From Zonotrichia leucophrys gambelii (Eukaryota; Chordata; Aves; Passeriformes; Passerellidae), in NCBI RefSeq assembly GCF_028769735.1, contig NC_088171.1, positions 64,160,216 to 64,224,215 on the forward strand: DNA of 64,000 nucleotides. The letters are read 5' to 3'. Within the stretch, counting starts at the first letter, position 1. Each line of letters opens with the position of its first letter. The notes beneath the pieces were generated by a model. The model was not told the origin of the DNA, made no database searches, and saw only the letters and a list, made by a program, of their open reading frames with translations. Below, one piece after another: positions 22,201 to 36,300 of the stretch. The position numbers and the translations under genes were made by a program.

Positions 22201-25200
22201 CTCGCACACTTCCTAAGAGCAGTTAGAGGTGTTTTTAAAACGCTAATGACTTTGTTCTCCTTGAGATGTGTTGATTTTTCTTACAGTCCCCTCTACTGAT
22301 TTTCAAGGTACTGTAAATGTCCCCACGGTAATTGTGAACTGACCAGAAGTGCTTGATATTGAGCTCTTTCCCTTTAATTACCGTTGAAAATCCCAGCCTG
22401 CATTCTGAAACTATTTTCCTCTATACACATGTGGCAACATGCATTTTTGCTCAATAGACAGATTCAGAGGAGCATCTCACCTCTTTGGAGCACATCAAAT
22501 GGCACTCAGTCCAAACATGTATCTTTGAGACATAAAAAGTTGTCTGGGTTAAATTAAATTTTCATTTTAAAATGGGAAAGGGAAAATGGTTTTAAGAAGG
22601 GTGGTGAAAGTACAGTGACTCCTAGGGAGAATACCTATTTTCTAATTAATTAAGCAAATTATTCTACTTTTGAACTCCACATGTTGGAAAGCACTGTTTG
22701 GGATAGGATTCTGTAGTATAAATAATTTTACTCCAGAAAGGATAATTCAGGTGTTTGGTTATAGACTTTTCAGTGGCTGCTGCTCAGAAGATATTGCTCT
22801 AACACTTGTCCTGAATCCCATGGTTATTTGTTCTTCTTTCAGCAGAAAGCATACTGTCAGCTTGTGTCACATGGACCTTATTATCCAAATTTGCTCCTCT
22901 ATCAGTAGTCATGACTTCCCAAGGTCATGAATACTTTATCTTTTTCCCTCTCAGAGAGAATGGATGAACTGGGTATTTCTTAGATAGCGTAGGTCATGAA
23001 AGACATCCTTGGTAGTGCAGAGGGAGATTACATTTTGTCTGCTTAGGATGGAAATCTTTTAAGCGGATGCATGTCTTGCAGTCTAAAATCACTCATGACA
23101 TTCCCTGAGCACACTGCAGTGGGAAAAGAGCAAGGCAAGGATGGATGTGAAATTTTCTCATGCTTGTTGGTCCAAAATCTGTTAGCAGGGCCATGTGATG
23201 GGCAAATTCCATTTGGATGTTAGGATTGCACTATGGTGCAGGTAAGCAGATGCACATGGATAACTATGGGGCTTTCTTAGTTAGATACACTGAAAATGCT
23301 GATGGGCACTGAGCAAAGTTGTATTAACTTAGAAGTTAACTACCAGACATTTAGATATATCTAATTTATATGCACAAATTACCAATAAAGTCAAATTGGT
23401 TTAGCAAGACCCTCCTCTCATTAAAATTAGTTTTTTCAAGACATATATTTGTGTTTCAAAATAATGTTTCACTTAGATGTGTATAATGCGGAGTAAAAAC
23501 CACCATAAAAGAAGAAAATATAAAATAAAAGAGAATTTAGAAAATATAAAATTAAAAAGTCTTTAAGTACAAAACATTTTTCTGGGGAATGAAAAAAAGG
23601 GGGAAAAAAACTTTTCAGATCTACTTAGAATTCAGTTATATTCAACCTTTCCTGTTCAACTACAATAGAATTTTCTGTAGTGAAAGAGCTGAACTAAGAA
23701 ACCTGTGCTAGTGCTGTGTGAAAAGGTTTGAGGAAGATTGAAATAGTTTCTCTTAAATACTGAAAGTGGTCTAATCATGTCAGAATGGGAGGATATTCTG
23801 GCTAATTTACATTGCTTTTTTTAATCTAGCTTGTCTCAAGTTAGTTAGGTGCTCCTCTCTTGGTCAGGTGCAAATTGCTTTGGATCAATTGATTTAAAGA
23901 TCAAAAAAAAAAAAGCTTGCTCCTACTTCTTGTTTTTAGTCAATGAAACAACTTCTTCCTTTCTCTTGCATGAATTTGATCCAGCAGTTTCTTTTTTCCT
24001 ACTAAGACTAATTCTAATTAATTCTCCTTTTCATCTTAGCCTGTCAGCTCAGTAGTCTGAGCACAGAGAGAGAGCTCTTTATCAAATGTCTAACACATTT
24101 AGCATCTTAAATCTGAATATTTCTTGAAGAACTACAAAAAAAAAAGCTTTTCATACCAAGTATTTTGTTTTACCTCCAGGTGAGCTATTTCACAGATCCC
24201 ACATACCTAATAGGCCCTTCATATCTTTCACTCCATTTACTCTCCTGGTGGTCTGATATATGTACAAATGGTTAAATAAAGCAGGAGCAGTTTTTATACT
24301 TCAAGTAGAATAATGTGGGAACAGAACAAGACAAGAGATTGATGAATGAGGTAATACAAGCTGTTCCTGAAATCTCAAATGCAGCTGAAGCCAGAGAAAA
24401 CAGCACAACTTTGTAAATGATGTCCATTACTTTCAGTGTTCTGAGGCATATTTCTAAAACTTACCTGAGCATCTCAGTTATGTAGCATGAGAAAAGTTGC
24501 TTTCTAGAAGAGTAATTTATATGGAGAGATACTATTATTAATTTTGAATATTTGTTTTGGTCTGCAATATCCCTTTATTTTCTGTGAGGTTCAACTTGGC
24601 TATTTATTTACAATTTAAATAATTTCTACCTTCAGACAAGTTGTGACTCACACTGTCATGTTTTGCAGCTAAGAAAGTAGTCGACAAACTGTGTAAAAAC
24701 CTCTCCAATATTATTTTCAGTGAGAGAAATCATGCGTGAGGAGAAAAAAAAGCACACTGCAAGGTTTTGAGTGTCATCTCTGTGGTGCAAGTGAAGCCTG
24801 ACACTGGGCAAACCACTCTGCCGGGGTAAACATCATCCCTCCTCCATCTTCTCTGAAGTGTCTCTGAAGTCTTGGAATTGTTCTGGTGCATGATAGAGTT
24901 TTCCTGACCCTGTGCAAACGAAGCAGAGTTAAAGGGACTTCAAGAAGAAGGCTGGTCTGGAGTCATCACAAGATAATCTCATCTATATTTACATATATTT
25001 AGGTCACTAATTTCATCTAGGGCTTCAACACCCCCAGCAAAGACAATCCCAAGAGCTATCAAAAGGAAGTTACTTCTGTGCTTCAGTGTGTTGCTGCTAG
25101 AAAGTTCATTTTACTAGTGCCTGACCTGATTCTTCCTTCCATTTAAACACATTATGTCTTGTCCCATCTGACAAGTAAATAAAGAAAAGCTGCTTCTTTT

Positions 25201-25289
25201 GCAGCAGTCTTTCATGTACTTTGAAATTATGACGTTCCCTTTTCATCTTTTCATGTCAAGGATGAAAAGCCCCAAGATAACCTTTTCCT
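22201..25289. other. Non-coding AT-rich stretch
   Basis: No gene or repeat family was recognised. There are short poly-A runs near 23900-23912 and 24135-24144. Confidence 0.55.
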
Positions 25290-25440
25290 TTTTTGCCCCA
25301 AGTACTGAACTGTCTTCATTCACTGAAGCCTTCTTCCCGTTGCCACGTGCTTCTTGAAGTTCTCACATTTGTGGTTGCAAATTCACGTAAACGTGACGGA
25401 GACTTCAGACAGAATAAGCCTCACCTGAAAAACACTGTCA
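25290..25440. promoter_or_regulatory. Candidate regulatory or conserved segment
   Basis: About six CpGs fall in roughly 100 bases, including a cacgtg core near 25345 and an acgtaaacgtgacgg segment near 25385. Neighbouring DNA is CpG-poor and no repeat family was recognised. It is only a candidate on composition. Confidence 0.22.
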
Positions 25441-26739
25441 GCTGAATGCAGACTTTTGAGAAGCTCCAGTCTGAGACTTCAGTTCTATTTCTCTCTGGAT
25501 ACCATCTGCACTTCAAAAGTTTACTGAAGTGCTGATTTCTTCCAGCAGGTACCCCATCTCAGATATTCAAAAAGAGAGCTCTTGTACTGTGAGGCACTCT
25601 AGTGTCCTTCAGCTCTAACAACGTGATCCCTTCTCATCACAGAAATTTCAGGAAAATGTCAGAGATTTTGATTTTTTAATCCCAAAAGGGCACTACTACA
25701 TAAAATGTCTTTGGGAGAACAGGGAATAAATTTCATTTTTGAAAGTTTAAGGTATAAGTGGTTGACCCCTGGGAAATAAGTGTGTACTGCTTCGCTTGCT
25801 GATTTAATGAAGGTCTTCTGCCGGAGAACACGAAGTTCTTTTATGGAGTTTGCTTTGTAATATTGACTTACTTACCTGGGCTGGCAAGGAGCTCATATCT
25901 CTCCCTCAAAGTCACATTAACTGCTTCACTGCTGCCCAGTGTGAGGTGATGCTGATGCTGTAATTTGCAGCAGTAAGACAGATAGGGGGTTGGCCAGGCT
26001 ACTGTCTCTCCTTGCTGCTAGCCAGGAAACTCAAAGACCTGCTACTGTCCTGCCTGCTTGATCCCACCTTCCTGGGCTGCATAACTTGTCCTTAGTTACA
26101 GATTTTGGCCATCAGATCAATTCCTATGAATGTGTGTTATCCCCAAAACACAGCTACTGCAAATGAAAAATATACAGATGAGATTGAGCACCTATTACAC
26201 TTCTGCTCAATACTGTGTAACAAGATTGATGACTCCTTCAGCTCCCCGTCCTGCCTATAGAAGTCAATACATTCATTGCCAGTATGAACAAGAGCAGCTC
26301 CCTATTTTGATAATGCATCTCCTTCTATTCCTTGCCCCCAAAGAGGGTCTCAATGCCCTTGCAGGCTGTCACATTTCCCTAAGTAAGCATGAACTTTATG
26401 CCCACTGCAAGGAGGAAAATGCACGAGTGCAGAACCACAGGCAATAGCACATTGCCAAAGTGTTCAGGCTGGGCTGCAGACTGGAACAGAGTGCTTTGCT
26501 GAGCCTGTTTGTGCATGCACTGAGCTTCCCTAACTTATCTGTTAATTGCTTTGACCTGCTTGTTTACTTCCTGCTTGGGAGTCTCAGAATTTGCTGCACT
26601 CAAAATGACTTCTGGATTGCAGCACTGAGCAAACATTGACTTAACCTTTCCCGCTACTCTGTGTCAATATTTCCAGTCTATTCATATGCATGTGCTATTG
26701 CACTGGATAAACCAGGATTGTGTTCAAAACTAATGCTCT

Positions 26740-27200
26740 TTCATTTATCTGGAGCTATCGTATTGTGCAGGTACACAAAGCACCCACGTGAATGTCTTTA
26801 ATGAAAAGCTTAACCCTTATCAAACAAAGAACACGTACCCATGGAGCACCGGGCCAGAGCAACTCCAGCTTAGAAAGCTTTTCCGGTCCTTGTCAGAGCT
26901 CTCCTCACAACCAGAGCACCAGGTACAGGCAGTGCTGATCCATTTGCCAGCAGCAGCAAGCCAGAAAACAGGAAGACACTTTCAGTGAGTTCTGTTTGGG
27001 ACACGACCTTCACCCTCGGGTTGCACAATTAGATGACAGTCCAAAGGACACCCTAAAATTGACCACTAAGCATTCTAGGAACATGAACACCACAGCAGTG
27101 AGCGGTGCCACCACAACTATTAAGATCAATAGACTGTTCAGGCCCTTACGACAGCGTTTCTTGTGTGTTACGTGATCAGGGAGCAGAATGGAAAATGAAA
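26740..27200. promoter_or_regulatory. Candidate conserved non-coding element
   Basis: Roughly a dozen CpGs are kept in 450 bases, next to an AT-rich segment with ATTTAATT and AATTATT cores (27210-27250). A 66-codon frame at 26788-26988 has no domain. The composition resembles the 21540-22200 candidate. Confidence 0.28.
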
Positions 27201-27299
27201 TTCAGCTAGAAATATTTAATTTTTTATTTGAGATGACAAAACCAATTATTTTGTTGCTGATACCCAGTATTGCTCTTCATTCTGCTTAACTCTGCATAC

Positions 27300-30200
27300 C
27301 TAACTTATTACTTAAGAGATGTGTTTCTCAAAGGGCCATTTTATAAAGTACTTTTGGGACTCTTACATCTAAAGGGAACTTTGTAAAAACAAACTTTGAT
27401 CCAACTTGTTTGATCTAAAAGCCAACCAAGCTAGGTAAAAGATGAAGAGCTGTTTGTGCACTGGCTGCCTTTTTGAATAATTCTTTTCTTAAGTAGTGAC
27501 AGGTTCAACACAGTTCAAACTAATCATAGCATTTCTTTTTCATGGGTGATAATTAGAAATTTTCTTATTTGTAAGTTACATGGTTCTCTCCTATGCAACA
27601 CTTGTCAGATTAGCTTTTAGATCAAGCTTTAAACTCTGCCATTTTGTAACTATGTGGAGTTTTTTATTTGGATATGGAGGAGGTTTTTGTTTTTAATGAG
27701 CTGGTATTAACTGTTGTTTTATTTCTCAACTTCTACAGCCAAGCATGCATATTCCACTGCCCAAAGCCATGGTTGGCAATAGGAGTGCATGCCTAAGAGA
27801 TGCAAAGATAAAAATCACCATAAAACCCTTGTTTTCAGACTCTCAAATACACTGTGGGTAAAGCCACTGGAAGGGTGAGGGCTTGGGGATGATTTTCCAC
27901 AGAACAAGTCTTGTTTTAACAAAAATACCTATTGGACTAGGTAGAAATGGGGATTTGGAGAGAATCCCCACTTTATCTTTTGTTCCTCCACCAAAAAACT
28001 GAACTGCTTGGGCACATAGGCAGAAGCAGAATTTTCTCCAGTAATCAGACAGAATATATCTAGACAGATGACAACAAGCAGTACTTGTGACATGATTCAT
28101 GTCCACCCACCTGCAAATTAAATAGGCCTAGCACCTAAATCCAGTGAAAATATCTTATTTTATTAGCTAGTGTAGAAATTTATCATCATTGTCTTTTCTT
28201 GTTAGCTCCCAGAAAAAGTGCGCAACTGCTCTCTTAAGAATTTATTTTTTCTTTTTATTACACATTGTGCAAAATATTTTATTCTGTATGGTCGTTCTCA
28301 GTATTGAAACAAAAAGGGTTTAGGTCTGGAAAAAATGAGTTAGGACCTGCTTTGAGGGGAGATTTTATTTCAGTTTATGAGTTTTTGGATGTAAGATGGA
28401 CAAACTAAGCAGCATCTAAAAGTATTTTTGCAGTCTCTGTGACTGAACAAGAAGCATATTTCACCAGTCTAAACCTAGTTCTTGTACAGTCTTATTCAGC
28501 CAAAGAAGCATTTGGGGCCCTAAAGTAGGACAGCTTTTTGGTAGGACTGTTGCAAGTTGGAAATTGGAAGCTGAAATCAGATACAAAATGTTTGTCTTTG
28601 CTCAGACATCCAATTGAGGAAGTTTAAATGCAGCTTCCCTTTGTTTAAAAAGTAAAACACATGAATAAAGCCTTTTACTTAAATCTTCCAGCTTTCTCTG
28701 AGAAACGATATCCCTTTCAATAAGCCTCAGGCATTCCCACTTGACTCAGGTTAATGCGTTTGGTCTCTATAGAAACAGCAGCAGATCCCACATGTAACTT
28801 GGAAAGGTCACCTCACTTTTGTACAAAAGCTCACATTGTCTCTTCCTTCTGTTTCATAAAACAGCAGTAAAAGGAAGCAAAAGGCAATGCACTGTACTCA
28901 CACAGAGTCTCAGGGCTCTTCTGCTCTTGCAGACGCTGATGAAAGACCAGGCCCTTCAGTGCTTGTGCTTGCTGACCATCCTGGGTCAAAAGGAAACACG
29001 AGCTTTTAAATACAAACTAAATAATACCATTGAGTTGGCAGGAAATTCAAACTGTCCTGAACTGTCTGGGAGCCAGCAAAGCTAATGAGCTGTACCATTT
29101 CCAAATGGGCTGTTGGTAACACCATCTGAGAGCTTGTGTACATACAGAGTTGTGCAGGTTTGCCTCAAAGCATAATTCAAAATGGATTTAATTAAACAAG
29201 AGAAAAAATAATATGGAAACTTAAATAGATATCAAGCAAGCTTATGTCAATTTGATTAAGGAAGCAGTTTCAACTGAAGCACAATAATCCTCTGTTAAAT
29301 AGAGAAGAGCTGTCTTTTATCAAGGGTTTTCTAGTGCTTTAGCTGCTCTTGGTTTAAAAAGCAATTGACGTTAAAGGCAAGTTAAAGTCTGCAAGTCAGT
29401 TCCCGACCTCACCATCATGTCTGTTAGTATAAATGGTGAAAATTCTGGGACATGGTGATCAGTGAGACACAGAAAAGAATGTTTGGAGGTATCAAAGAAA
29501 CCTACCTGTAAAGAGAGAGAGCCTTTTCATATGAAAATGGAGTACTGGAAAGAAAAAAACCTCCCTGAATTTCATATGGTTTGAGAGCATTTGTTTTAGT
29601 GCTCCAGTATTCAGTTACACAACCTGTAGTGCAAGTAGTATTGTTCTTTGGAGGGAGAAATGTAGGTGAAAGAGCTCTGCTTTATGTGCAGAGACATTTC
29701 ACAAGCAAGTCCTGTGCAAGCAAAGTGGTGATTAGTTAGGAGGGTAACTCCAGGCCACAGCCAGACAGTCCTGGGCTGTCCCAGCAAGCCCACCGCTCCC
29801 ATTCAGGTTTCTCTCTGTGGCTTGTGGGTTACAGGATTCATGCAAACACTATCCATGTTCTTTCACTCTGCCTTCCTTAGGCAGCTGCTTTCTGTGCTCT
29901 GGTATTCAGGGCAAAAGTGAAGCTTTGCTGCTCCTGTGTGCATTTATTGAGTGCACTGTCTGTGTGGCTGAGAGTGACTGCTCTCCCCTTACAGCAGTCA
30001 CATAAAACAGGATGTGTGCTTTATGCATAAAAGGCTAATCACGAGATGAGCTCTGTACCTGATAACAACTCAGACCTTTTGTGTGCAAAGTTTTAATGGC
30101 TGTGTACTCCCAGCAAGTCACTGGCTTTTATTATCTGCCCAGAGGAAGGAGCAGTTGCATGGAGACACAACCACTCTTGGGAGCTGGGCACACAGCATCT

Positions 30201-32670
30201 CCTTCTATGTGACTGGCTGATGCACATCTTCAGCTCCTATTATGTTATTTGCTGGCTTTGTAGGTTGTGCAACTCTAGTATTACTTTGCATTTCAACCCA
30301 ATCTTCTTGCAAAGGGATGCTGCTGGAGTCTAGCCAGACAAGGCCCTTCAAAAGAAATTTGCTTAGAAGTCTATAGTTATAATGTAAATTCATCTTCAAT
30401 TTCTCTCAAACCCATTAATGTCTTAACAAAGTATTGTTTACATGAAAGCAGAGAATACCACAGGGCATCTTTCAACTTTCTGGCTCCCTCCCTGCTGCCC
30501 AGGGAGGGCAACGAATTGAGCTGAGACTCCACAGAGACTGCCTACAGTCACAAATGTGAATGGTACCAAGCTCAGAACCCTCCTAAGTGCAGGTGAGACC
30601 TTCAGATGCCACTGTAACACTTACTGTTGTAAATCAAAGCAACAAGAACTGCTTCAGAAGCAGAGTTCATAAGGGGCTATGCTCTAAAGCCAGATTTAAT
30701 GTACTCTTTCCATTAGTTTTCACAAGAACATACATCTCTGAGGGCCAAATTTGGAACTAAATGGAAGTTCCCTGTATTTTTCAATGCAGATACCACAGTG
30801 CATGAGATTTGGTATCATCTTGATAAAGCTATGTTGATAGTAGCATGTACCATTTTAATCTAGTATTTCTCAAGTTAGAGCTGAGGGGTGTCATGCACTC
30901 ATAAGACATGTTTGTCCAATCCTGAAGTGGAGTCAACTTGATTAATTTCAAAAAGTGCTCTACTAAAAGAAGCAGCAGATATACCTAGGGAGATATTACA
31001 CTGTTTCTCAGTTTTCCTCATCATCTCAATAAAACTCCTGTCTTTATACTGAGTTTTTCCTTATATTCATATTAATTGAATCTCCTTCTTGTTGAACACT
31101 CTCCACTTAAAAAAGTGCTTTTTTGCTGTTACTCCAGCTCAGCCTGTGCCCAGATAAATAAATGCCTTGTGTGCATCTGCAGACATCTCCAGGTTGTCAG
31201 TTTTTTTCCACTCACCTGGAGCTGATGGCCTGGAAGGCACATATTCTTTGCCCCAGATATTTCTAAGATGGGAATAATCAGACATTGTGTAACAGGAATC
31301 CAACTCTGCTCCAAGCAGTATGTTCCAAGTTAGATTTTATTTCTTCTCAAGGAGCTCTGCTTGCACAATGTAAAGTAAATAGCTGTTCTCATCTGTGGAA
31401 GATTTAGCAGGAGAAGGGAAAGGATCAATGCCAGCTCTGTCTATAAGACATTAGTGTACTTGGAGTGCCTGCAATAAATTTTTAACCTTTTCCAGCTTCC
31501 CTGGGGATGGGCAGGTATTCAAAAATATCAGCACTCTCATCCTAAAGCTTCACTTTGCAAACCAAAATGAATGAGATGTTTAGCAAACCACTGATAGATA
31601 AATCATAACGTTCTCCTTTACTAGACAAATAACTTATTTTATTAGACAAACAGTAGAGAGATTACCACTTTCTGTGTGAGTGAGAGTTTAATGTGAAGGA
31701 CTGATTTTATCAAGAGCTGAAATTTCCCATTAATTCCATTTTTATTTAAAATTAATACCCATGGAAGTCTGTGATGTCTGAGGCAGGTTTTAATCAAACA
31801 TATTTTGAACACCGAGTAGCTTGTGAGCCCAACAGCAACACTGCCCCAGAGTTGTCAGTCTGTATTCTCCTCATTTCTTGAGAAGGCCTGTGTCCCTGTC
31901 AGGACGCAGTGCCATGGTGAGTGCCCAGATCAGCTCTGAAGTGAACTGGCTCAGGCCCTGGGCATGGTGTCACGCTGCTGGATGTTGCTCACAGGCAGAA
32001 CAGACACCGCCACAGAGCACAGGGAATGTGGGAGCAGGTCACGTTGTGTAACAGCCTACGAGAGGCTGTGTGGGCTTGGATGTCCTGCAGTGAACTTCAG
32101 CTCTTTTAGCACAAAAGCTGCGCCTTCATTTGCCTCTGGTACTACCTACACCCACTTTGGCAGGTGTGTGACATGAGAGCTAAAGGGGCAGGAAGAGATT
32201 TTGCTTGTAGTAAAAGCTTATAAAGGCAGAAAATGCAGGATGAGAGAAGTCACTGCTGCAGGCTGTTAGCAGTGCCCAAGAAGAAACATTAGAAACTTAG
32301 ATCAGCTCAAACTAGGACTGACAGTCACAGGTTGGAGGAGAGAAGGACAGAGAATGTTAGCAGTCTGCCTAATTATAACCTAACCATGGCAAGGTTACCA
32401 ATCCCTCTGCTCTGGAAACGGCCCCATAAAACCTAATGTAGACACCTCTAAGTGTCTGACCAGCAGGAATCCTTCAGCGCTGGTGCCTGAATCTTGACTA
32501 TTTTTTGCACTAATCTCCCTTCCTGTCTTCTTGCATGTGAATTTTAGATCACTTGTAAATAACAAGTCCTTTTGAAAGCTTTCAGTGTGAAAGATAGTAT
32601 ACAACATTTTTTCCAAAGCTAAATTTGGTATACAGTAGAGCTTAAAAAATTTAGAATTTAGAAGTTACAT
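27300..32670. other. Non-coding stretch, nothing firm
   Basis: No repeat family or gene was recognised. A possibly constrained AT-rich segment at 29160-29470 holds several TTAATTAAA and ATTGAC/GATTAAGG-like cores, but CpG retention there is low. Confidence 0.5.
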
Positions 32671-32685
32671 CTGTCTATCTATCTA

Positions 32686-32745
<60 letters not shown>
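32671..32745. repeat. (ATCT)n microsatellite
   Basis: Tandem tetranucleotide ctat/atct units run with one early interruption (ctatatct near 32684), then about 14 uninterrupted units up to ctttctc. It abuts the 5' side of the neighbouring CR1 fragment. Confidence 0.97.
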
Positions 32746-32746
<1 letters not shown>

Positions 32747-33097
32747 CAGGCTCAGTGGGGACTTCAAATCTCTCTGTAACTACTATAAGGAATGTTGTAG
32801 TTAAGTAGGGGTCATTATCTTCTCCTGGGTAGTAAGTGACAGGACCAGAAGAAATGGCCTGAACTTGTGGCAGAAAGGTGTAGATTAGATATGAGGAAAA
32901 AATTCTTCACAGAAAGGATGGTCAGCTATTGGAATAGGCTGCCCATAGAAGTGATGGAATCACCATCCTTGGAAGGGTTCAGAAGAAGGCACGTGGATGT
33001 GGCACTTGGAACTTGCCTTGTTGGTGAGCAGGGTGGTGCAGGGTTAAATGTGGGACTCTTATGGGTATTTTTGAGCCTTAATGATTGTATGATTATA
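32746..33097 (+). mobile_element. CR1 LINE, 3' end fragment
   Basis: Plus-strand order matches the CR1 3' region: tgtaactactataaggaatg, gtagtaagtgacaggaccag, aaatggcctgaacttgtggc, attagatatgaggaaaaaat, ataggctgcccatagaagtg, and a tail aatgattgtatgatt that replaces the usual attctatgattctatgat. A 103-codon frame within it (32867-33178) is a by-product of the repeat and not a gene. The element is truncated at its 5' end, where the ATCT microsatellite begins. Confidence 0.9.
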
Positions 33098-33100
33098 TAT

Positions 33101-33125
33101 ATGTATTTATTTATTTATTTATTTG
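33101..33125. repeat. Short (TATT)n microsatellite
   Basis: About five tattt/attt units follow directly after the CR1 tail and a short (AT) run. It probably grew from the AT-rich 3' end of the insertion. Confidence 0.9.
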
Positions 33126-33339
33126 TATTAGGAATTCCAAGATCTAAATTGCTGTCTAAGTTATTGCTACTTTATTAACATAGAGCACAAGCAAATCTCA
33201 AAGAACTCCAACAGTGTTTTTAAGGGCCTGGTTTATCAAATTAAATCTTCAAGCAAGATCTGTGGATAAACACATGCTTAGCAAGCATGTATCCAGCCGA
33301 GTCTGGGCCTGACCTGCTGTGCCATGCTAATTATTGCCA

Positions 33340-33367
33340 AATGGGCAGGGTGTGCACCCTGCCCATT
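33340..33367. repeat. Perfect inverted repeat, 13-bp arms
   Basis: The arm aatgggcagggtg is followed by a 2-base spacer (tg) and its exact reverse complement caccctgcccatt. It could form a hairpin or cruciform, or be a symmetrical protein-binding site. It is the strongest short palindrome noticed in the window. Confidence 0.9.
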
Positions 33368-33399
33368 GCACCCAGCAGGGTGTGCTGGTATTTGCCACT

Positions 33400-36300
33400 G
33401 CAAGAGTCTGCAAGAAACTTTCCCTCCAAAAGCTGTCACTGCCTCCAGCAAGGGAAAACCAGTCTTTCAGTTCCCTGAGCTCCAACTCCATCTCTGTGCA
33501 GCAGTGTTTGCAACCAGAAGGGATAAAGAGGGAGGGAACAGCTGCCTGAGATAAAATAGTAGTGCAAGGTACACCTGGCCCAAAGTGATCTGCAGAGATC
33601 TGGCTTATAGGAAATCAGAAGCAGGGAACTGTGATGCAAAATTGGCACTGATGACACTGGGGTATATTTATAATAAATTATTCTGAAACATGTGTACTAT
33701 AAAATTAAGTATGTGTGTAACTCCACCCTCAGTTTCTGTCTTAACAATGTTTTGTGCTCTGTCTCACTGTCAAGGGAGGCCAGCTGCACTTGCAAATTAG
33801 TGTTAATTTTGAAATGCAGCTGTCATATGCAGTGGGTCAGAGTAATGAAAAGGGTTTTAATAGAAATTGAAATTAGTTAAATCAGAGTCTCACAAGCAAT
33901 TTTTCCACAAGAGGAACAAATTACTAATACCTCCTTTGTATTTCTCCATTACTTCAACATTCCAATATCATGTCAGTCACCTTATTTGCATTTTGGCATA
34001 TTTTGTGGATTATTCAGTATTCAATTGTGGATCCTTCAGAGTCAGTGCAGTGTATCCTCTGAATGCATATTACTGATAGCTCCACGATCAGTATTCTGCA
34101 TTCATAACATGGAAGGAATTAACTGATTTTATGTGCTTATGACATTCAGAGTAAAATATCTGAAAGATATTAGAGTAGATAACTTCACTGTATGCATGCA
34201 TAATAGCATGTATCCAAACAATAAAAATTATAGGGAAAATACACATTGCCAGATTCAGAGTACTTCCCTGCCAGTAACAAACTAACCAAACTTTAATAAC
34301 ATTTGTAGGGTTTTTTTAATAGAGTCTCATTATGGAATATTTTTTTCTACAGCCTTTTGTGTCTCACTCCCTAGGCAGTAATCCTGCTGAATATCATATT
34401 CTTTGATATATGCTTGACTTTCACTATCCATGTAATCCCAGAGGAGTCAGGTGGGACTACTCACAGACTTAAACAGAAGGAGATGAAGGATAGAAGACTT
34501 AGATTGTCTCTCTGAAAAGAGCTCATCATGACCCTTTGAAATGGCCAAAATCTATGGAGCATAACAGAAATGTGCTCTTGAGAAAGGAAAAGCTATAAAG
34601 CTCAATTTGGTCCTGATACATGCAAGCCCTTTGGAAATGAACGGCAAAATTGACGTTGACCGAAGAAGAGGAGGTCTCTCTCCCTGACTCTGGGGGTAGC
34701 CCAGGGGCTACCACTTTATGTCACTTAGGGGAACATACATTTTTGTCAGTTGTCTTTGTGAGTGTAAATTCAGAATAAGAAAGTGATTATCTAATCAATT
34801 TACTTAGTTGAGATTAATTTCAGATCTAATCTGTTGGGTTTCTATGTTGTGGAACTCCATGGATGTTTCCTGGGTTTGTCCCTCTGTAATCACATTATTA
34901 TTTGAAGTTCTATCCATCACAATTGATTTGCTCTGCAATGCATTCAACTGGTGTGATATGTAATCTCCTAACATCTTTTGATGCTTCTTTCCACAGCGCT
35001 GCCTCAATCACTAAGCAATACCTTGATGTGAAGGTGTTAGACAAAGTAACATGTGGTATATTTGCTAGTTGTAGGCAAATAAGGAGAGAAACCTAAAATA
35101 GGAATTGACAAATGCAATGTAGGTTTATTAATGCCAGAAGCATTGCCAGAGTCTGTCAAACTTCACAATTTTTTGGACCTTTGAATCTCCTTGCCCTGTG
35201 CCTCCAGAAACCTGTTATCTATTCCAAAGTTACTATCTTTTAGCATTTCAGGGGTTTTAGCATTCATTATCAGGCACTGATTGATCTTTTTATATTGATA
35301 TTCTGCTGGAAAAGATGCAAAACACAAAAAATCCCCAACCCTGCATCATGTGAATTGTGTCAGACAGGAAACCAATTGTTGGACCTAAAATTTCCTGTTT
35401 GAATAATAATTTTGTGCCCTGTCCTGACGGTAGTCAGATTGAAATAGCCACATAATGAATCATGAAACAACATCAAGCAATGAAGGTGTGCAAGCCTTCA
35501 CTCAATTGTGTTTTAAGTTTTATGAGTTTCATTCCAGCTAGAGTGGAACAGAGTAGTGAACTTGAGCAGAAGTACCTACTAATTTTTACAGCCAGTTTGA
35601 CTATCGTGCTATAAACCATATTTTCTTGTGCTCAATATTGGTAAAAGAAAAAATATCCCCTTTCATACTTGTTGAATCAGAAAAGCAGAAGAATTGAGCT
35701 ACTTCATTGAGATAACTAAGGGTCTGCATTGCTTTTTTATGAGACTCATAATACTGATCAACAGAAGCAGGGCTGTGTTGGAGGGTACAGGATGGAGAGT
35801 CTATTTCATTTTAAGGCCTGTATTAAAGGAAATAGAAGGGTCAATATAACACTCAGATTTCTCATTTGCAGTAGCAGAGGAGAGATAATGGTTGTAAAGC
35901 AATAAGTCCTAGGAGATGCCATGTTTTGCTGTGGAAACAGACACTTTAATTTGTTGACATAAAATAGTGTGGAAGTCAAGAATTTAGTAGGATTAAAAAC
36001 TGAACAGAGGCACATCTTACACAAACAACAACTGGTGCCATTAATCATGGTAGTGAATCAAGTTTTGATCTTCCATCTTCAGCCTCTGAAGTTGAATTTT
36101 CAAGTTGAAATGGAAGAAGGAAAAGTATTTAATCATTTTCTGCAACAACCAGACCTGTCTACAGTGAGAAGCAGCTATAGATGGAGCTGGACCTGCTGTG
36201 AGAAATTACTCTAATAAGTTTTCATCTTTTATAAGTCATGTCATTTTACTGACCCACTGTTCTATTTATGGTTTTAAAAGAGGCTAAATTCAGAATATTA

